The notes beneath the pieces are model-generated. The model did not search any database. It was given only the letters and a program-made list of their open reading frames with translations, and was not told the origin of the DNA. A stretch of DNA of 64,000 nucleotides, taken from the NCBI GenBank assembly GCA_035517495.1, contig DATIYT010000139.1, positions 1 through 64,000 of the forward strand. The letters run 5' to 3'. The position numbers and the translations under genes were made by a program. The stretch comes from DASZHJ01 sp035517495 (GTDB lineage: Bacteria; Pseudomonadota; Alphaproteobacteria; ATCC43930; CGMCC-115725). This document shows, one piece after another, positions 1 to 7,972 of this stretch (position 1 is its first letter; each line of letters starts with the position of its first letter).

Positions 1-46
1 GTCGGAACAGGCGCCCGCTGGCGCTCCCAACGAGCCAGTTCAGTCG

Positions 47-643
47 TTGCCGCCTCGTAAAGTGCGTTGCCGGCGGCGGCGTTTGTCGGCCAACCTGGCG
101 CCGCCAGCGATGGCGCTGGCGATCTTTGTAATTGCGGGCAATGCCGGTGCAACCGAGTGGTCAGCAGAGCGACTGATCGATGATGCTCTCTCAGCCGCTC
201 CGCCTTCGATCGCCAGAGCCGCGACCGTCATGGATTGGAACCATCGCGTGCTGCGGCAAGGGAACGGCGTCTATTTTTGCTTTCCCACGCCCCAGGATAC
301 GCGACCGAGGGGGCGCGAACCGATGTGCCTCGACAAGGTGTGGATGGCTTGGCTCGACGCGTGGATGTATGCCAAACCGTTCAAGGCGGATGGTATCGGG
401 GTCGCTTACATGCTTGCCGGGGATGCCGGGGCAAGCGCTATTGATCCCTACGCAGCGGGGCCGACGGCCGATAATCGCTGGGCCGTCGATGGACCTCACC
501 TGATGATCATCCTGCCGGATACAACTGGGCTTGAGGGTCTGCCTACCGACGCGAGCTCCGGCGGTCCATGGGTAATGTGGAAAGGAACACCCTACGCACA
601 CATCATGGTGCCAGTAGGAAGCCTGCACGGCATTAAGCGCTGA
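47..643 (+). CDS. Conserved hypothetical exported protein, possibly incomplete at its 5' end
   Basis: The protein has a basic stretch (RCRRRR) followed by a hydrophobic segment (MALAIFVIAGNAGA) that reads as a signal peptide, then a soluble domain of about 160 residues rich in Trp, Met and Gly and ending in a WKGTPYAHIMVPV tail. I recall this tail from uncharacterised rhizobial proteins; no function is known to me. The start is uncertain. TTG at 47 keeps the basic n-region and ATG at 110 would remove it. The frame has no stop back to base 2, so the gene may begin upstream of the window. It is on the opposite strand to the element genes that follow, and whether it lies inside or outside that element is not clear. 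Confidence 0.7.
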   Translation: MPPRKVRCRRRRLSANLAPPAMALAIFVIAGNAGATEWSAERLIDDALSAAPPSIARAATVMDWNHRVLRQGNGVYFCFPTPQDTRPRGREPMCLDKVWMAWLDAWMYAKPFKADGIGVAYMLAGDAGASAIDPYAAGPTADNRWAVDGPHLMIILPDTTGLEGLPTDASSGGPWVMWKGTPYAHIMVPVGSLHGIKR

Positions 644-1409
644 TCGCGTGGAGCTGAAGAGCCTACCTCGATTTGCCGCGAACATCCTCTCAACCTAGTC
701 GGACGCGAGCTCTTGATGATTACAATGTGCTAATAAACGCTCTTGTCCCGCCTTAACTTATTGAAATCCAATGCACACCCGTAGCGGCGCGCTTGCGCAC
801 CATGGGAGGGACCCAGCCAGACTAATCGATGGCGGGGGGGCGACTGGCAGAATCTCGGTCTTTTTCAAGGCCGCACCACCCATTTTGAAATCGACCCTCT
901 TAACTAACGAAAGGCGGAGGGGCTGAGCTGCAGCGCTTGCCCGGAACGCATATTATGCGACTCTGGTGGCTTAGATAAATCAAAGCCTTAGCTTGTAGAT
1001 TCTACAATTTGTCGAGTAAAGCCCAAGGAAAAGCGCTCATTCTCCTGTTTGCACAGCTCTCATCTCTGGGCCGTTTCGAGGCGTCAATCTCGATAGCCTT
1101 TTTTCTGACGATGAGCGTGGATTTGCAGAGCCGACGATACCTGGCATGGCGTCCGATGAGCAGCGGCTTCTTCTATGCCCTGTCTTGTCAGTCGGCGTGC
1201 AGCACCGTCATCTCGTGCACGCAGTGCCCGCGCCTGAGATGATCTTCACCAGCGGAATGGTCGCGCATAGGCGCATCGGTGCATAGGCGATGCGCAACCT
1301 TCATCGGTGATGAGCCGATGAGTTCGATGCGGGCGCTGACCTCGCCTGGTGCCGCGCGGTGCGGTGCCCCACCGCACCAGCTGTCGCGCATGAATAACCG
1401 AGGATCGTA
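644..1409. other. Gene-poor stretch, possible left edge of the integrative element
   Basis: About 770 bases with no convincing coding sequence. Short open frames here lack ribosome binding sites and have skewed composition. The base composition is lower in G+C and more irregular than in the flanking genes. I looked for a second copy of the tRNA 3' end found at 7245-7295 and did not see one, so the left attachment site is either diverged or outside the window. Confidence 0.5.
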
Positions 1410-1829
1410 TTAGGCCCTCGATGTTAAAACGGTGACGCTTGGGAAGCGTCCCTGGTGATGGGTGACGGTAATTAGTCCGGCGTTTTCCAGGGCATGAAGC
1501 GCGCGCGATTTCGCTGCGCGACCGATCCCAAACGGTTTAAGTTCGGCGTTGCTCAGTAACACCGTATCGCGCGTGGGATGGAGCCCTTTAAGCCGCCACA
1601 GACACAGGCCGACTTCCAACGCCTTACCAGGAAGTTTGGCGGCGCGGATGACCCAGTCCCAGGGGATGGGGCCTTTAAGGAACCGATTGGCAGGAGTTTG
1701 AACAGCCATGCCGGTCTTTGTTGGCTTGGCTTCATCAACTTCTACCGGTTCACCGGCTGGGACAAAGGTTCTTGTTCCTCGGTCCCACCTCTGCCGTTGC
1801 ACCAACATTTTTCGCTCCTGAGTCATCAT
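1410..1829 (-). CDS. Winged-helix DNA-binding protein of the integrative element
   Basis: A 139-residue protein. The N-terminal 40 residues are polar and probably flexible. From the segment FLKGPIPWDWVIRAAKLPGKA onward it is a compact helical domain containing a gene-regulator style winged helix (AAKSRALHALENAGLITV, then a beta wing HHQGRFPSVTVL). Proteins of this pattern occur in alphaproteobacterial plasmids and integrative elements and are usually unnamed; a role in regulation or replication control is an inference. GGAAG lies five bases before the first of two adjacent ATGs. Upstream, three inverted repeats (1881-2055) lie between this gene and the polymerase stop codon and may be its operators. 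Confidence 0.75.
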   Translation of the reverse strand: MMTQERKMLVQRQRWDRGTRTFVPAGEPVEVDEAKPTKTGMAVQTPANRFLKGPIPWDWVIRAAKLPGKALEVGLCLWRLKGLHPTRDTVLLSNAELKPFGIGRAAKSRALHALENAGLITVTHHQGRFPSVTVLTSRA

Positions 1830-1880
1830 GCTCGCTTCCAGTATTTATAAGAGAGAAAGAATAGAGAGAAAGAGAGTGGA

Positions 1881-2055
1881 TGTTGCTCGGGGGACAACAC
1901 CGATGCGTCCGCAATTGACGGTGTGCGCGTCTTCCTGTCCGTCACTAACGTCACCTGCGCTTGGCTGAACAGACAATGTCGGCTGATGGCAGCGTAGCGC
2001 ACGGCGGAAGTGGTGTTGTCTGGCCGGCAACACCGTGTTGTCGGGTGGACAACAC
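1881..2055. promoter_or_regulatory. Three inverted-repeat operator-like sites (TGTTG...CAACA)
   Basis: Three sites share arms of the type GTGTTG/CAACAC. Site 1 is at 1881-1899 (TGTTG and CAACA arms). Site 2 is at 2012-2034 (GGTGTTG and CAACACC, perfect 7-bp arms). Site 3 is at 2035-2055 (GTGTTGTC, 5-base spacer, GACAACAC, perfect 8-bp arms). Sites 2 and 3 are centred 22 bp apart, about two helical turns. They sit between the polymerase stop and the winged-helix gene, both leftward, and have no following T-tract, so operators are more likely than terminators. Confidence 0.55.
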
Positions 2056-2056
2056 C

Positions 2057-3874
2057 TCAGGCCGCGCCTCTTTGCTCTGCTTCGGCTTCGTTCAGCAGTC
2101 CGATCACCCGATCCCACATGATTTTGCCGCGCTCGTCCATGTAACGGTCGGGGCAGCAAATCACCTTAACATCCGTCCCAAGCTCAAACCCGTTGAGTAC
2201 GACCCGAGACGCCTCCCTCATGGCGTCCTGCATCTTCGCAATGTCAGCTTCGAGGCGGTGAAGTGGTGCGCTGATGAGAACCGCATCGTGCACCGGCGCA
2301 CAGACCTCGACGCCCTGTTCGGTGCCGATACAGCAGGCGAGCCGTAGCATCTCAGCGCCGTTTGCCTGCATGGGAAAGTTCCGCAGCGATCGGTCGTTGG
2401 GGGACGCCGGCACCTGGATACGCCACCCAAATACGGTATAGAGGCTCAAAACCAGCATGGCATAGTTGAGCAGAGTATCGGACCAACGCCAGAACACTCG
2501 ATACGTCTCACGATGTAGCTCGAGTAACCGGCGCGCCTGGATCGGGGGCTGGTTGATGCGCGTTGCGAGGGATTCTGCGCCCATTCCGTACTGAACCGCC
2601 AGCACGCACTGCTTGAACTGGTCTCGCTCAGCCTTGTGAGACGCCTTGGTCGCTTCCGGCGGAACGGCGCCTGCCTGTCTTGCAAAGGCAAGGTAGGGAT
2701 CGCCCGAGCGGTACGCCTCCATCATCTTCGGGTCGCGCGACAGCGCTGCAGCAATCCCGAACTCCTGTTGGGACCAGTCGATATAAGCGATGCCATAACC
2801 GGGTGGAGGCTTGATCAGGCCGCGAAGCCATACGCTAGGACCAAAGATAGATTTGGTATTGCTCGGTTGATTGCGTCCCGTACGTGCTCGAAACGCCGAC
2901 AGCAGGGTGCGGTTGCGACCATCGTGCCCAACAGCAAGATCATTGAGGCGCATCTCAGAGAGAGCAACGCGCAGTTCGCGTAGAGGAGCGATTTTCGGAT
3001 ACGCTCGCGCCATCTCCTTAAACGTATCATCGCCGAGGTCAAGTTTGCCGCTTTCGAGCCTGGGCCAAGGAATATTGTTGCGGGCTAGCCATGCGGCGAA
3101 CCGATCCGCCTTGAATGTGCGGCCGTCGTATACGCCATACTCGACATCAATACGGGCGATGAGCCGATCCTGGATGTCGGACCAGTACTGTCTCAGCCGC
3201 ATCAGTGTCACCGTATCAACGGGCACGCCATTGCGTTCTATGCGCGCTGCCGCAGCCATATAACGGCCGCGCAGTAGGGCGCGAGGCAGGTCGATCGCGG
3301 GTAGCATCTTCGGTAATAATCGCGACAGTGCCTCGACGTCGGTCTCGCAGTAGTCGAGGATCGCGGCACGCTCCTCGGGCGACCATGGACCGCCACATAG
3401 GATTAGATCGCGCATTTCCTTCTTCTCGCCGGCGCTGATCCCGTCGAGACCATAAAAGGTGAGAGCGCCGAGTAGGCTCGCGCCACTGGGGGGCGGGATG
3501 CCATTGGTTCGATTTCGGAACTCTGTGAATAGGTCGAGTATACGTTCTGGCACGGGCCAGCCGAGCGCCAGATGACAGCCGATCTCGGCGCTGGCGTAGT
3601 AAGCGACAAACAGGGTGTCTGTGTCGGTAGGGTAGGGTGGCTCTGGACCGAACTCGTCCCGCCAGAGGCGTATCTTTCGACCGCTCCGTATTTCCCAGGC
3701 GACAAGGCAGACTGGCTCGGGATTTTCTCCTGGTGGCGCGTCGAACTCAAAGTCGACCAGCCAAATCTCGGAAAAGGGAAGTGCTTCAATGGTGGCAACA
3801 CCCGCTGCGCCAAGCGGGCGGGCGATGTTGCCGCCGGCCAGCTCTGGGCGGCAACATGCCTGCTGCGAAGTCAC
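2057..3874 (-). CDS. Family A (PolI-like) DNA polymerase with 3'-5' exonuclease domain
   Basis: A 605-residue protein without the 5' nuclease domain of cellular PolI. The exonuclease part shows D41-F-E43 (ExoI), a degenerate ExoII around AEIGC (96-100), and Y175...D179 (ExoIII, YCETD), so it is DEDDy-like. The polymerase part has motif A with Asp366 (YIDWSQQEF), the O-helix with R417, K421, Y429 and G430, and motif C VHDA with Asp530. Two substitutions stand out: Leu425 is at the position of E. coli Phe762, and Ala531 replaces the Glu of the usual HDE. The start is GTG, two bases after the upstream stop. The gene sits in a leftward operon with an AlpA-like protein and integrase, so it probably serves element replication. 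The family is certain; activity is not. Confidence 0.93.
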   Translation of the reverse strand: MTSQQACCRPELAGGNIARPLGAAGVATIEALPFSEIWLVDFEFDAPPGENPEPVCLVAWEIRSGRKIRLWRDEFGPEPPYPTDTDTLFVAYYASAEIGCHLALGWPVPERILDLFTEFRNRTNGIPPPSGASLLGALTFYGLDGISAGEKKEMRDLILCGGPWSPEERAAILDYCETDVEALSRLLPKMLPAIDLPRALLRGRYMAAAARIERNGVPVDTVTLMRLRQYWSDIQDRLIARIDVEYGVYDGRTFKADRFAAWLARNNIPWPRLESGKLDLGDDTFKEMARAYPKIAPLRELRVALSEMRLNDLAVGHDGRNRTLLSAFRARTGRNQPSNTKSIFGPSVWLRGLIKPPPGYGIAYIDWSQQEFGIAAALSRDPKMMEAYRSGDPYLAFARQAGAVPPEATKASHKAERDQFKQCVLAVQYGMGAESLATRINQPPIQARRLLELHRETYRVFWRWSDTLLNYAMLVLSLYTVFGWRIQVPASPNDRSLRNFPMQANGAEMLRLACCIGTEQGVEVCAPVHDAVLISAPLHRLEADIAKMQDAMREASRVVLNGFELGTDVKVICCPDRYMDERGKIMWDRVIGLLNEAEAEQRGAA

Positions 3875-3876
3875 AC

Positions 3877-4446
3877 CTACTCGTCCCCCCTAAGGCGCTT
3901 GAGCAGGGGATGATCGGGTCGGTCGACGATATGAGATCGAAACGCGATTCTGAGTATTTCCTGGAAGGGCTCGCTGGGCCATTCAGGCTCGGGGAGGTTG
4001 TCGTTGATAGCTTCGAAGGTCTCATATGCACCGAGGCCCATGTTGGCAGTGACCCGAACCCATCGCTTTTCTGCCAGTGCAGCCGCTTCGATGGCAGAGT
4101 CATTCCAGGCATTCTGTCGGCCTTGTGGGTCCGGAAGTTTTAGTGGCCACAGGAACACAACGCCTTGGCGGTTTACTGCGGTCCGCAAGGAGACCGGTGT
4201 GATTTCGGCGCTGAACGCCTGTGCCATTTGCGGTGTAAACAGGTAGACCTCGCGTTCCGCCTTCAATTCGACGATGCCCGCCGGACTCAACCTGTATTCG
4301 GGGTCCGGACAGACTCGAATGAAGTCGTGTCTGTTTGGCTTTCTCACCGGTACTGTGCTGAGAACCTTCTTGACGCCAAGAGACTCGGCGTAGGAGGGAT
4401 CGAGCCTCAACCTCGCCGGGTCAAACGGATCGGATTCGTCGCTCAT
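3877..4446 (-). CDS. Hypothetical protein of the integrative element
   Basis: A 189-residue soluble protein starting MSDESDPFDPARLRLDP, with no signal peptide or membrane segment. The ATG overlaps the stop of the upstream HTH gene (ATGA) and GGGAGGG lies nine bases ahead, which fixes this start rather than a longer frame. The middle reads PNRHDFIRVCPDPEYRLSP and VYLFTPQMAQ, reminiscent of proteins that sit beside the PolA-like gene in other rhizobial elements, but I recognise no named domain. Its tight coupling to the HTH gene upstream and the polymerase two bases downstream suggests a role in element replication; this is inferred from context only. Confidence 0.8.
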   Translation of the reverse strand: MSDESDPFDPARLRLDPSYAESLGVKKVLSTVPVRKPNRHDFIRVCPDPEYRLSPAGIVELKAEREVYLFTPQMAQAFSAEITPVSLRTAVNRQGVVFLWPLKLPDPQGRQNAWNDSAIEAAALAEKRWVRVTANMGLGAYETFEAINDNLPEPEWPSEPFQEILRIAFRSHIVDRPDHPLLKRLRGDE

Positions 4447-4757
4447 TGTGCGGCCCTCCCGGAATGGGATCGGATACGAACCGGCGCGGTCTCGCGGCCC
4501 GAGAGCCATTCCGGCAATTTGGCCAGATCGTAGAGGCGCAATTTGCCGACCTTAATCTGGGGCGGGCCGATGCGGACAGCCTGCCACCGCCCCAAGGTAC
4601 GGACCGACACGCTGAGCATGCGGGCGAGCCGTTGGGGGTTGATGTAGCGCCGGTGGTCAATCTGGACCTCGCCTGAGAGACCTAGCGTCATCTCAGATAT
4701 GCCGGCCAATTGCTTCCCATCGGGGTTGGCCGGCGTCGATTTCTCGTTTAGTGACAT
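4443..4757 (-). CDS. AlpA/excisionase-type helix-turn-helix protein
   Basis: A 104-residue protein. After a polar N-terminus, the central segment INPQRLARMLSVSVRTLGRW is a MerR/excisionase-style helix-turn-helix, followed by a short wing (IKVGKLRLYDLAKLPEWL) typical of AlpA/Xis-like proteins that bind element ends or promoters. It ends in a basic tail. Its stop overlaps the start of the next gene by four bases (ATGA). In such elements the protein usually controls integrase expression or acts as the directionality factor; which one applies here cannot be told from the sequence. Confidence 0.8.
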   Translation of the reverse strand: MSLNEKSTPANPDGKQLAGISEMTLGLSGEVQIDHRRYINPQRLARMLSVSVRTLGRWQAVRIGPPQIKVGKLRLYDLAKLPEWLSGRETAPVRIRSHSGRAAQ

Positions 4758-4872
4758 GATAGTTACTCCTGCATCCGAAGTTGTTGTCAGTGGCGGCGGC
4801 GGACGCTACTTCATCGCGTCTGTCCAGCCACGTCGGCGACTCTCTCACACTTCGGTGCGGAGTATTTTGGGC

Positions 4873-5499
4873 TTAAAGGCGAGTTGATTTCACCTCACGC
4901 GACGGAGCCATCACCTCAAGAATCCATTGCCATTGCTGGCGTAGACCTTCGGGGCCATCTCGATGACGTTTCTTCGCGTCAAGATAAATGTCGCGCAAAT
5001 TCTCAGGCGTCTTTACGTAGTAGGAGTTCGGACGCGCGCCAGTGCTCGTGTAATCTCGGTAAAGCAGAAGGCCGGGCCACTGCGCTGCGCCGCGACGAGT
5101 AGGTGATCTTCCCAAAATCTTACACGCGTCCCGTGCGGTGAGTCCCTTGGTGCGCATACATTTATTTACGATAAGCCAAGCGGCCATGAGGACATTGTCA
5201 GACCGCCTGTGTTTGCGTCCTGCCCTCCTTGGATTGCGGGCCCTTTGGTTTGCCTCCTCTATTCCGGCGTGGTACTCGCGCCAGCGTCGATCAAAACTGC
5301 TGGGGAGATTCTCGATGTATTCTTGGACGGCCGCTTCGATTGCGATGGGCCCGAACCGCTGCATGAGGCCGGCAATCGCAACTGCCGGGTCATCGGTAAT
5401 CCCCTTCTGACGTCCGTCCCGAATTCTTTTCCAATATGCTTCAAGTTCCATCCTCGCGCGGTGGTACTCCGGCGAGGCTTCGGGATCGGTTTGGGTCAA
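4873..5499 (-). CDS. Hypothetical protein of the integrative element
   Basis: A 208-residue, charged soluble protein. The N-terminal half carries a helical segment (YHRARMELEAYWKRIRDGRQ, then ITDDPAVAIAGLMQRFG), a basic linker (RNPRRAGRKHRRSD), and a C-terminal half with Trp and Tyr clusters. No family recognised. The basic linker would suit nucleic-acid binding, but that is speculation. It is separated by 115 bases from the HTH gene downstream, so a promoter for the HTH-polymerase operon may lie at 4758-4872. Confidence 0.7.
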   Translation of the reverse strand: MTQTDPEASPEYHRARMELEAYWKRIRDGRQKGITDDPAVAIAGLMQRFGPIAIEAAVQEYIENLPSSFDRRWREYHAGIEEANQRARNPRRAGRKHRRSDNVLMAAWLIVNKCMRTKGLTARDACKILGRSPTRRGAAQWPGLLLYRDYTSTGARPNSYYVKTPENLRDIYLDAKKRHRDGPEGLRQQWQWILEVMAPSREVKSTRL

Positions 5500-5598
5500 G
5501 TGACGCCCCCATGCCCCCGTTTGATCGTTTCCGCGCGGGTCGTCGCGAACGCACCAACACGTTCGTCGGCAACGCGAAGCGGCGTCCAGCAGATGAGC

Positions 5599-5811
5599 TT
5601 AGCCGGCGGCCGTCTGTGGCTGACTACTTTCAAGCCGCGCACTGATAAACGAAGGTGACAATCCGTACGAGCCCAGGATGCTCTCTGACATACGCCGCGG
5701 CTCACGTATCCGGGTGGTTGCTTGCAATACCGTGACAGCCTTATTGTCCGCCGCAGTGAGTTTTCTGTCTCGCGATCGCTTCGAACCGCTCGGCAAAACT
5801 GTCTTCGGCAT
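5599..5811 (-). CDS. Small hypothetical protein
   Basis: A 70-residue frame just downstream of the integrase on the same strand. The composition (DRKLTAADNKAVTVLQATTR, then RRMSESILGSYGLSPSFISARLESS) looks like a real small helical protein more than the overlapping 114-residue frame at 5496-5840, which is Arg/Cys-rich and has no plausible fold. No family recognised and no strong ribosome binding site seen. Confidence 0.4.
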   Translation of the reverse strand: MPKTVLPSGSKRSRDRKLTAADNKAVTVLQATTRIREPRRMSESILGSYGLSPSFISARLESSQPQTAAG

Positions 5812-5836
5812 TTACCACGATCGCGTGTTGCCATCA

Positions 5837-7078
5837 TCACGCCCTCGAGCTTTGGCGTCGTTCGTCAAGCGTCGCAAGGTTCGACGATAGCGGATTCAGT
5901 ATCCGATCAACCATAGTCGCAAGCCTTTCCAGCGCATCCCGTTTCTCATCGGCGTAGGAGTGGCGGTCATAGACCCCTTCGATGCCGGAGATAGCGTGGC
6001 CCAGGACGCGCTCGGAAATGTCGGGCCGCACGCCGGCTCGCGCCATCAGTGTCTTTGCTGTGCGCCTCAGGTCGTGCAGAGTCCAGTGCGGGACCGGAGC
6101 AGCTTTGTCGAGCGCGGCCTTGCTCTTGCCGAAGCCCGAGAACGGTGTCTTCACGCTTGAGGCGAAGACGTAATCGCAACCGTCGATCTTGGGCTGCGCC
6201 TCGATTACAGCGAGCGCAGCTTTCGACAATGGGACATGGCTTGGTCGCTTCGTCTTGTAGCGCTCGGCCGGAATCGTCCAAATGCCCTCGGCGCCGATCT
6301 CACCGCGGTTCATGCGTGCGACTTCGTCGCGACGCTGTGCCGTCAGAAGAAGCACCTTGATCAACGCGCCGAAGGTTCCCGCCCCGCCTAGCGCAGGCCA
6401 GATCGTGCGTATCTCCTCATCTGAGAGAACACGTGTCCGGGCTCGGTCTTTCGCGTTCGCGCGTGGTGCGACGGGGACGATCACCGCATTCAAATTGAAT
6501 TGGTCGTCACGCTCGGCATACCAGCTCAGCGCCTTGCGGAGATATGCGCGCGTGCGATCAGCCATCACGGGCCCGGTATCGTCCTCGATGCCATCCAGCA
6601 TCTCTGCGATGTGCGAGCGGCGCAAATCATATATTCTGTGCTTGCCAATGCTCGGTTTCACCAAGCGATTAAACGCGCTCTCGATCGCACCGGCGCTCCG
6701 AAGCGGCGCTTCCTTATTGCGGAGATAACGACCGACGAAGTCGTTGAGAACATCTCCAACGGTCTTGGTGGCAGGAGTGGGCAACCGGTCGTCCAAGGGG
6801 TTCTCGCCGCGGTCGATACGCTGGCGTAGGGCGCGAGCCTCACGGACGGCCAGGAGGGTGGACCAATCGGGATAAGCCCCAATCGTATAGCGGTACTCGC
6901 GCCCTCGGAGCCGGTAGTTGAGCACGAAGGATCGAGCGCCCGCAGCCGTCACCCGCACACCGAAACCGCGCGGCGCCGGCACGCCTTGAAGGACCGCACC
7001 AGCAAAATAGGTGACGCGATTTCCTGCCGCGGGAGGCGGCAGCTCTTTAACCACGTGATCGTTGAGTCTTGGGGTCAT
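5837..7078 (-). CDS. Tyrosine recombinase (phage-type integrase, DUF4102 N-terminus)
   Basis: A 413-residue integrase that joins and excises the element at its attachment site. The N-terminal 90 residues are the arm-binding DUF4102 domain (YFAGAVLQGVPAPRGFGVRV, NYRLRGREYRYTIGAYPDWS). A core-binding domain follows, then the catalytic domain with Arg in LLLTAQRRDEV, HDLRR as the His-x-x-Arg pair, LGHA for the second His, and Tyr in GVYDRHSY. All catalytic residues appear present and the length is normal, so it should be active. Its start faces a tRNA 3'-end fragment 166 bases away, as expected for a tRNA-site integrase. Confidence 0.95.
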   Translation of the reverse strand: MTPRLNDHVVKELPPPAAGNRVTYFAGAVLQGVPAPRGFGVRVTAAGARSFVLNYRLRGREYRYTIGAYPDWSTLLAVREARALRQRIDRGENPLDDRLPTPATKTVGDVLNDFVGRYLRNKEAPLRSAGAIESAFNRLVKPSIGKHRIYDLRRSHIAEMLDGIEDDTGPVMADRTRAYLRKALSWYAERDDQFNLNAVIVPVAPRANAKDRARTRVLSDEEIRTIWPALGGAGTFGALIKVLLLTAQRRDEVARMNRGEIGAEGIWTIPAERYKTKRPSHVPLSKAALAVIEAQPKIDGCDYVFASSVKTPFSGFGKSKAALDKAAPVPHWTLHDLRRTAKTLMARAGVRPDISERVLGHAISGIEGVYDRHSYADEKRDALERLATMVDRILNPLSSNLATLDERRQSSRA

Positions 7079-7244
7079 CAGGCTTTTTGTGTCCGCAGCA
7101 TGTCCGCACTACGAATGTGATCCGAGTGTCCCCAAATGTACGTCAGTGTCACGGGGTGTCAATATAAGTATCGGTAAACTCGGCAATTTCTGCACTGACA
7201 CGCCAAATGACCTTCTGCGCCAGAGACCTAGCGAAAAGCAGGGA

Positions 7245-7295
7245 CTGTGTCTGAAAATCACGGTGTCGGTGGTTCAATTCCGCCCCTGGGCACCA
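7245..7295 (+). other. tRNA 3'-end fragment, candidate attachment site
   Basis: The stretch reads like the last two thirds of a tRNA: anticodon loop CTGAAAA (GAA anticodon, Phe-like), variable loop, a perfect T-arm (GGTGG, TTCAATT, CCGCC), acceptor strand CCTGGGC, discriminator A and CCA ending at 7295. The expected 5' acceptor strand GCCCAGG is not present about 76 bases upstream, and the anticodon stem has one T-T mismatch, so this is not a functional tRNA. It is best read as the tRNA-derived core left at the integrase end of an integrated element. Confidence 0.65.
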
Positions 7296-7324
7296 CCCCT
7301 TAAAATATTGAAGGGCCGTTCAAA

Positions 7325-7597
7325 TTGAGCATTTCCGGCGTACTGGACGCGCTGGATAACGGGAAGGAGCGGCACATGTCGGGTCGCAAGCAGCGTATCA
7401 CCCTCGGCTCGAAAGGCGCGGCGTGAATCGTCCCGGAAAAGGGAGAGATGCGGCTGGTCATGCCGCATTACGACGAGGATGCCGAAATTCCGAAAGCCCA
7501 GATGATGCTGATCGGCTGCGCAGCGGCCTTCAAGGAGAAGCGCCTGCGGGAGCTGGTCTGGAAACTGTTCGAAGAGAAGAGGAATATGCGGCACTAG
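7325..7597 (+). pseudogene. Small gene interrupted by an in-frame TGA
   Basis: From TTG at 7325 (or ATG at 7376) a frame runs through MSGRKQRITLGSKGAA to TGA at 7424-7426, then stays open for 56 more codons (IVPEKGEMRLVMPHYDED... KEKRLRELVWKLFEEKRNMRH) to TAG at 7595. The downstream part has protein-like composition with an amphipathic C-terminal helix. A TGG-to-TGA change would explain the break. It lies 29 bases beyond the tRNA fragment, so it may be the flanking chromosomal gene or a decayed cargo gene. No family recognised. Confidence 0.5.
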
Positions 7598-7789
7598 CGG
7601 AGCGCTGACCGCGCCGATCACCAGCATCTCGATCGTGTTGAGATATCGATGCCGACGCTGCTGCTGATCATGCTGCTGCTGATGATGATCGTCTTCATGA
7701 TCACCATCGCTCCTGCGATCGGCACCATGATGATCGGCGCCGCCGGCGGCGGGTGCGCTGATATGGGCCAAGCGGTCGAGCCGGCCCCT

Positions 7790-7893
7790 GAACCGGACAT
7801 TCAAGCGGACATAGATGACTGGATTTTTCGTGCCGAGCCCCTCAACTCATGGAACTTAGGGCGCCTTATGAACCGGACATTGAATCGGACATG
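7790..7893 (+). repeat. Two copies of a CCGGACATTNAANCGGACAT intergenic repeat
   Basis: GAACCGGACATTCAAGCGGACAT (7791-7812 region) and GAACCGGACATTGAATCGGACAT (7870-7892) are near-identical and 80 bases apart. A related copy, GCGGACATTCAACCGG, occurs at 30933. Such CGGACATTCAA units are scattered in rhizobial intergenic DNA. The 500 bases 7598-8095 otherwise hold no convincing gene apart from the hip operators. Confidence 0.5.
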
Positions 7894-7972
7894 GGGGGCT
7901 TCCTGCGCGGCCACACCCCTTGGGCTTCTAAGGGCTTGAAACTAAAGAGCCTACCGCCCAGCTAGCCAATAA

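Larger units (their letters stand above)
1410..7295. mobile_element. Small integrative element with tyrosine integrase and family A DNA polymerase (left limit unknown)
   Basis: All genes from 1410 to 7078 read leftward and are of mobile-element type: integrase, AlpA-like DNA-binding protein, DNA polymerase, winged-helix protein and unknowns. The integrase gene starts 166 bases from a tRNA 3'-end fragment that ends in CCA (7245-7295), the classic arrangement for a tRNA-targeting element. No capsid, tail, lysis, relaxase or secretion genes are visible, so it looks like a satellite or minimal integrative element, or one end of a larger one. The right limit is taken at the CCA; the left limit at 1410 is only the last recognised gene. 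Confidence 0.6.

Noticed and set aside
1009..1242. 77-codon frame in the left gap
   Set aside because: Low-complexity, Ser/Cys-rich translation, no start signal, no domain pattern.
5496..5840. 114-codon frame overlapping the small gene at 5599
   Set aside because: Arg/Cys-rich with no plausible structure; the alternative frame is more protein-like. Not certain.
7424..7426. TGA as selenocysteine codon
   Set aside because: No selenocysteine insertion hairpin seen right after the codon and the context suits a Trp mutation; kept as a nonsense change.
7649..7939. 96-codon frame starting MPTLLLIMLLLMMIVFMITI
   Set aside because: Hydrophobic start arises from GCTGCT/ATGATG simple repeats, and the second half runs through the CGGACATT repeats. 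No ribosome binding site; treated as chance.
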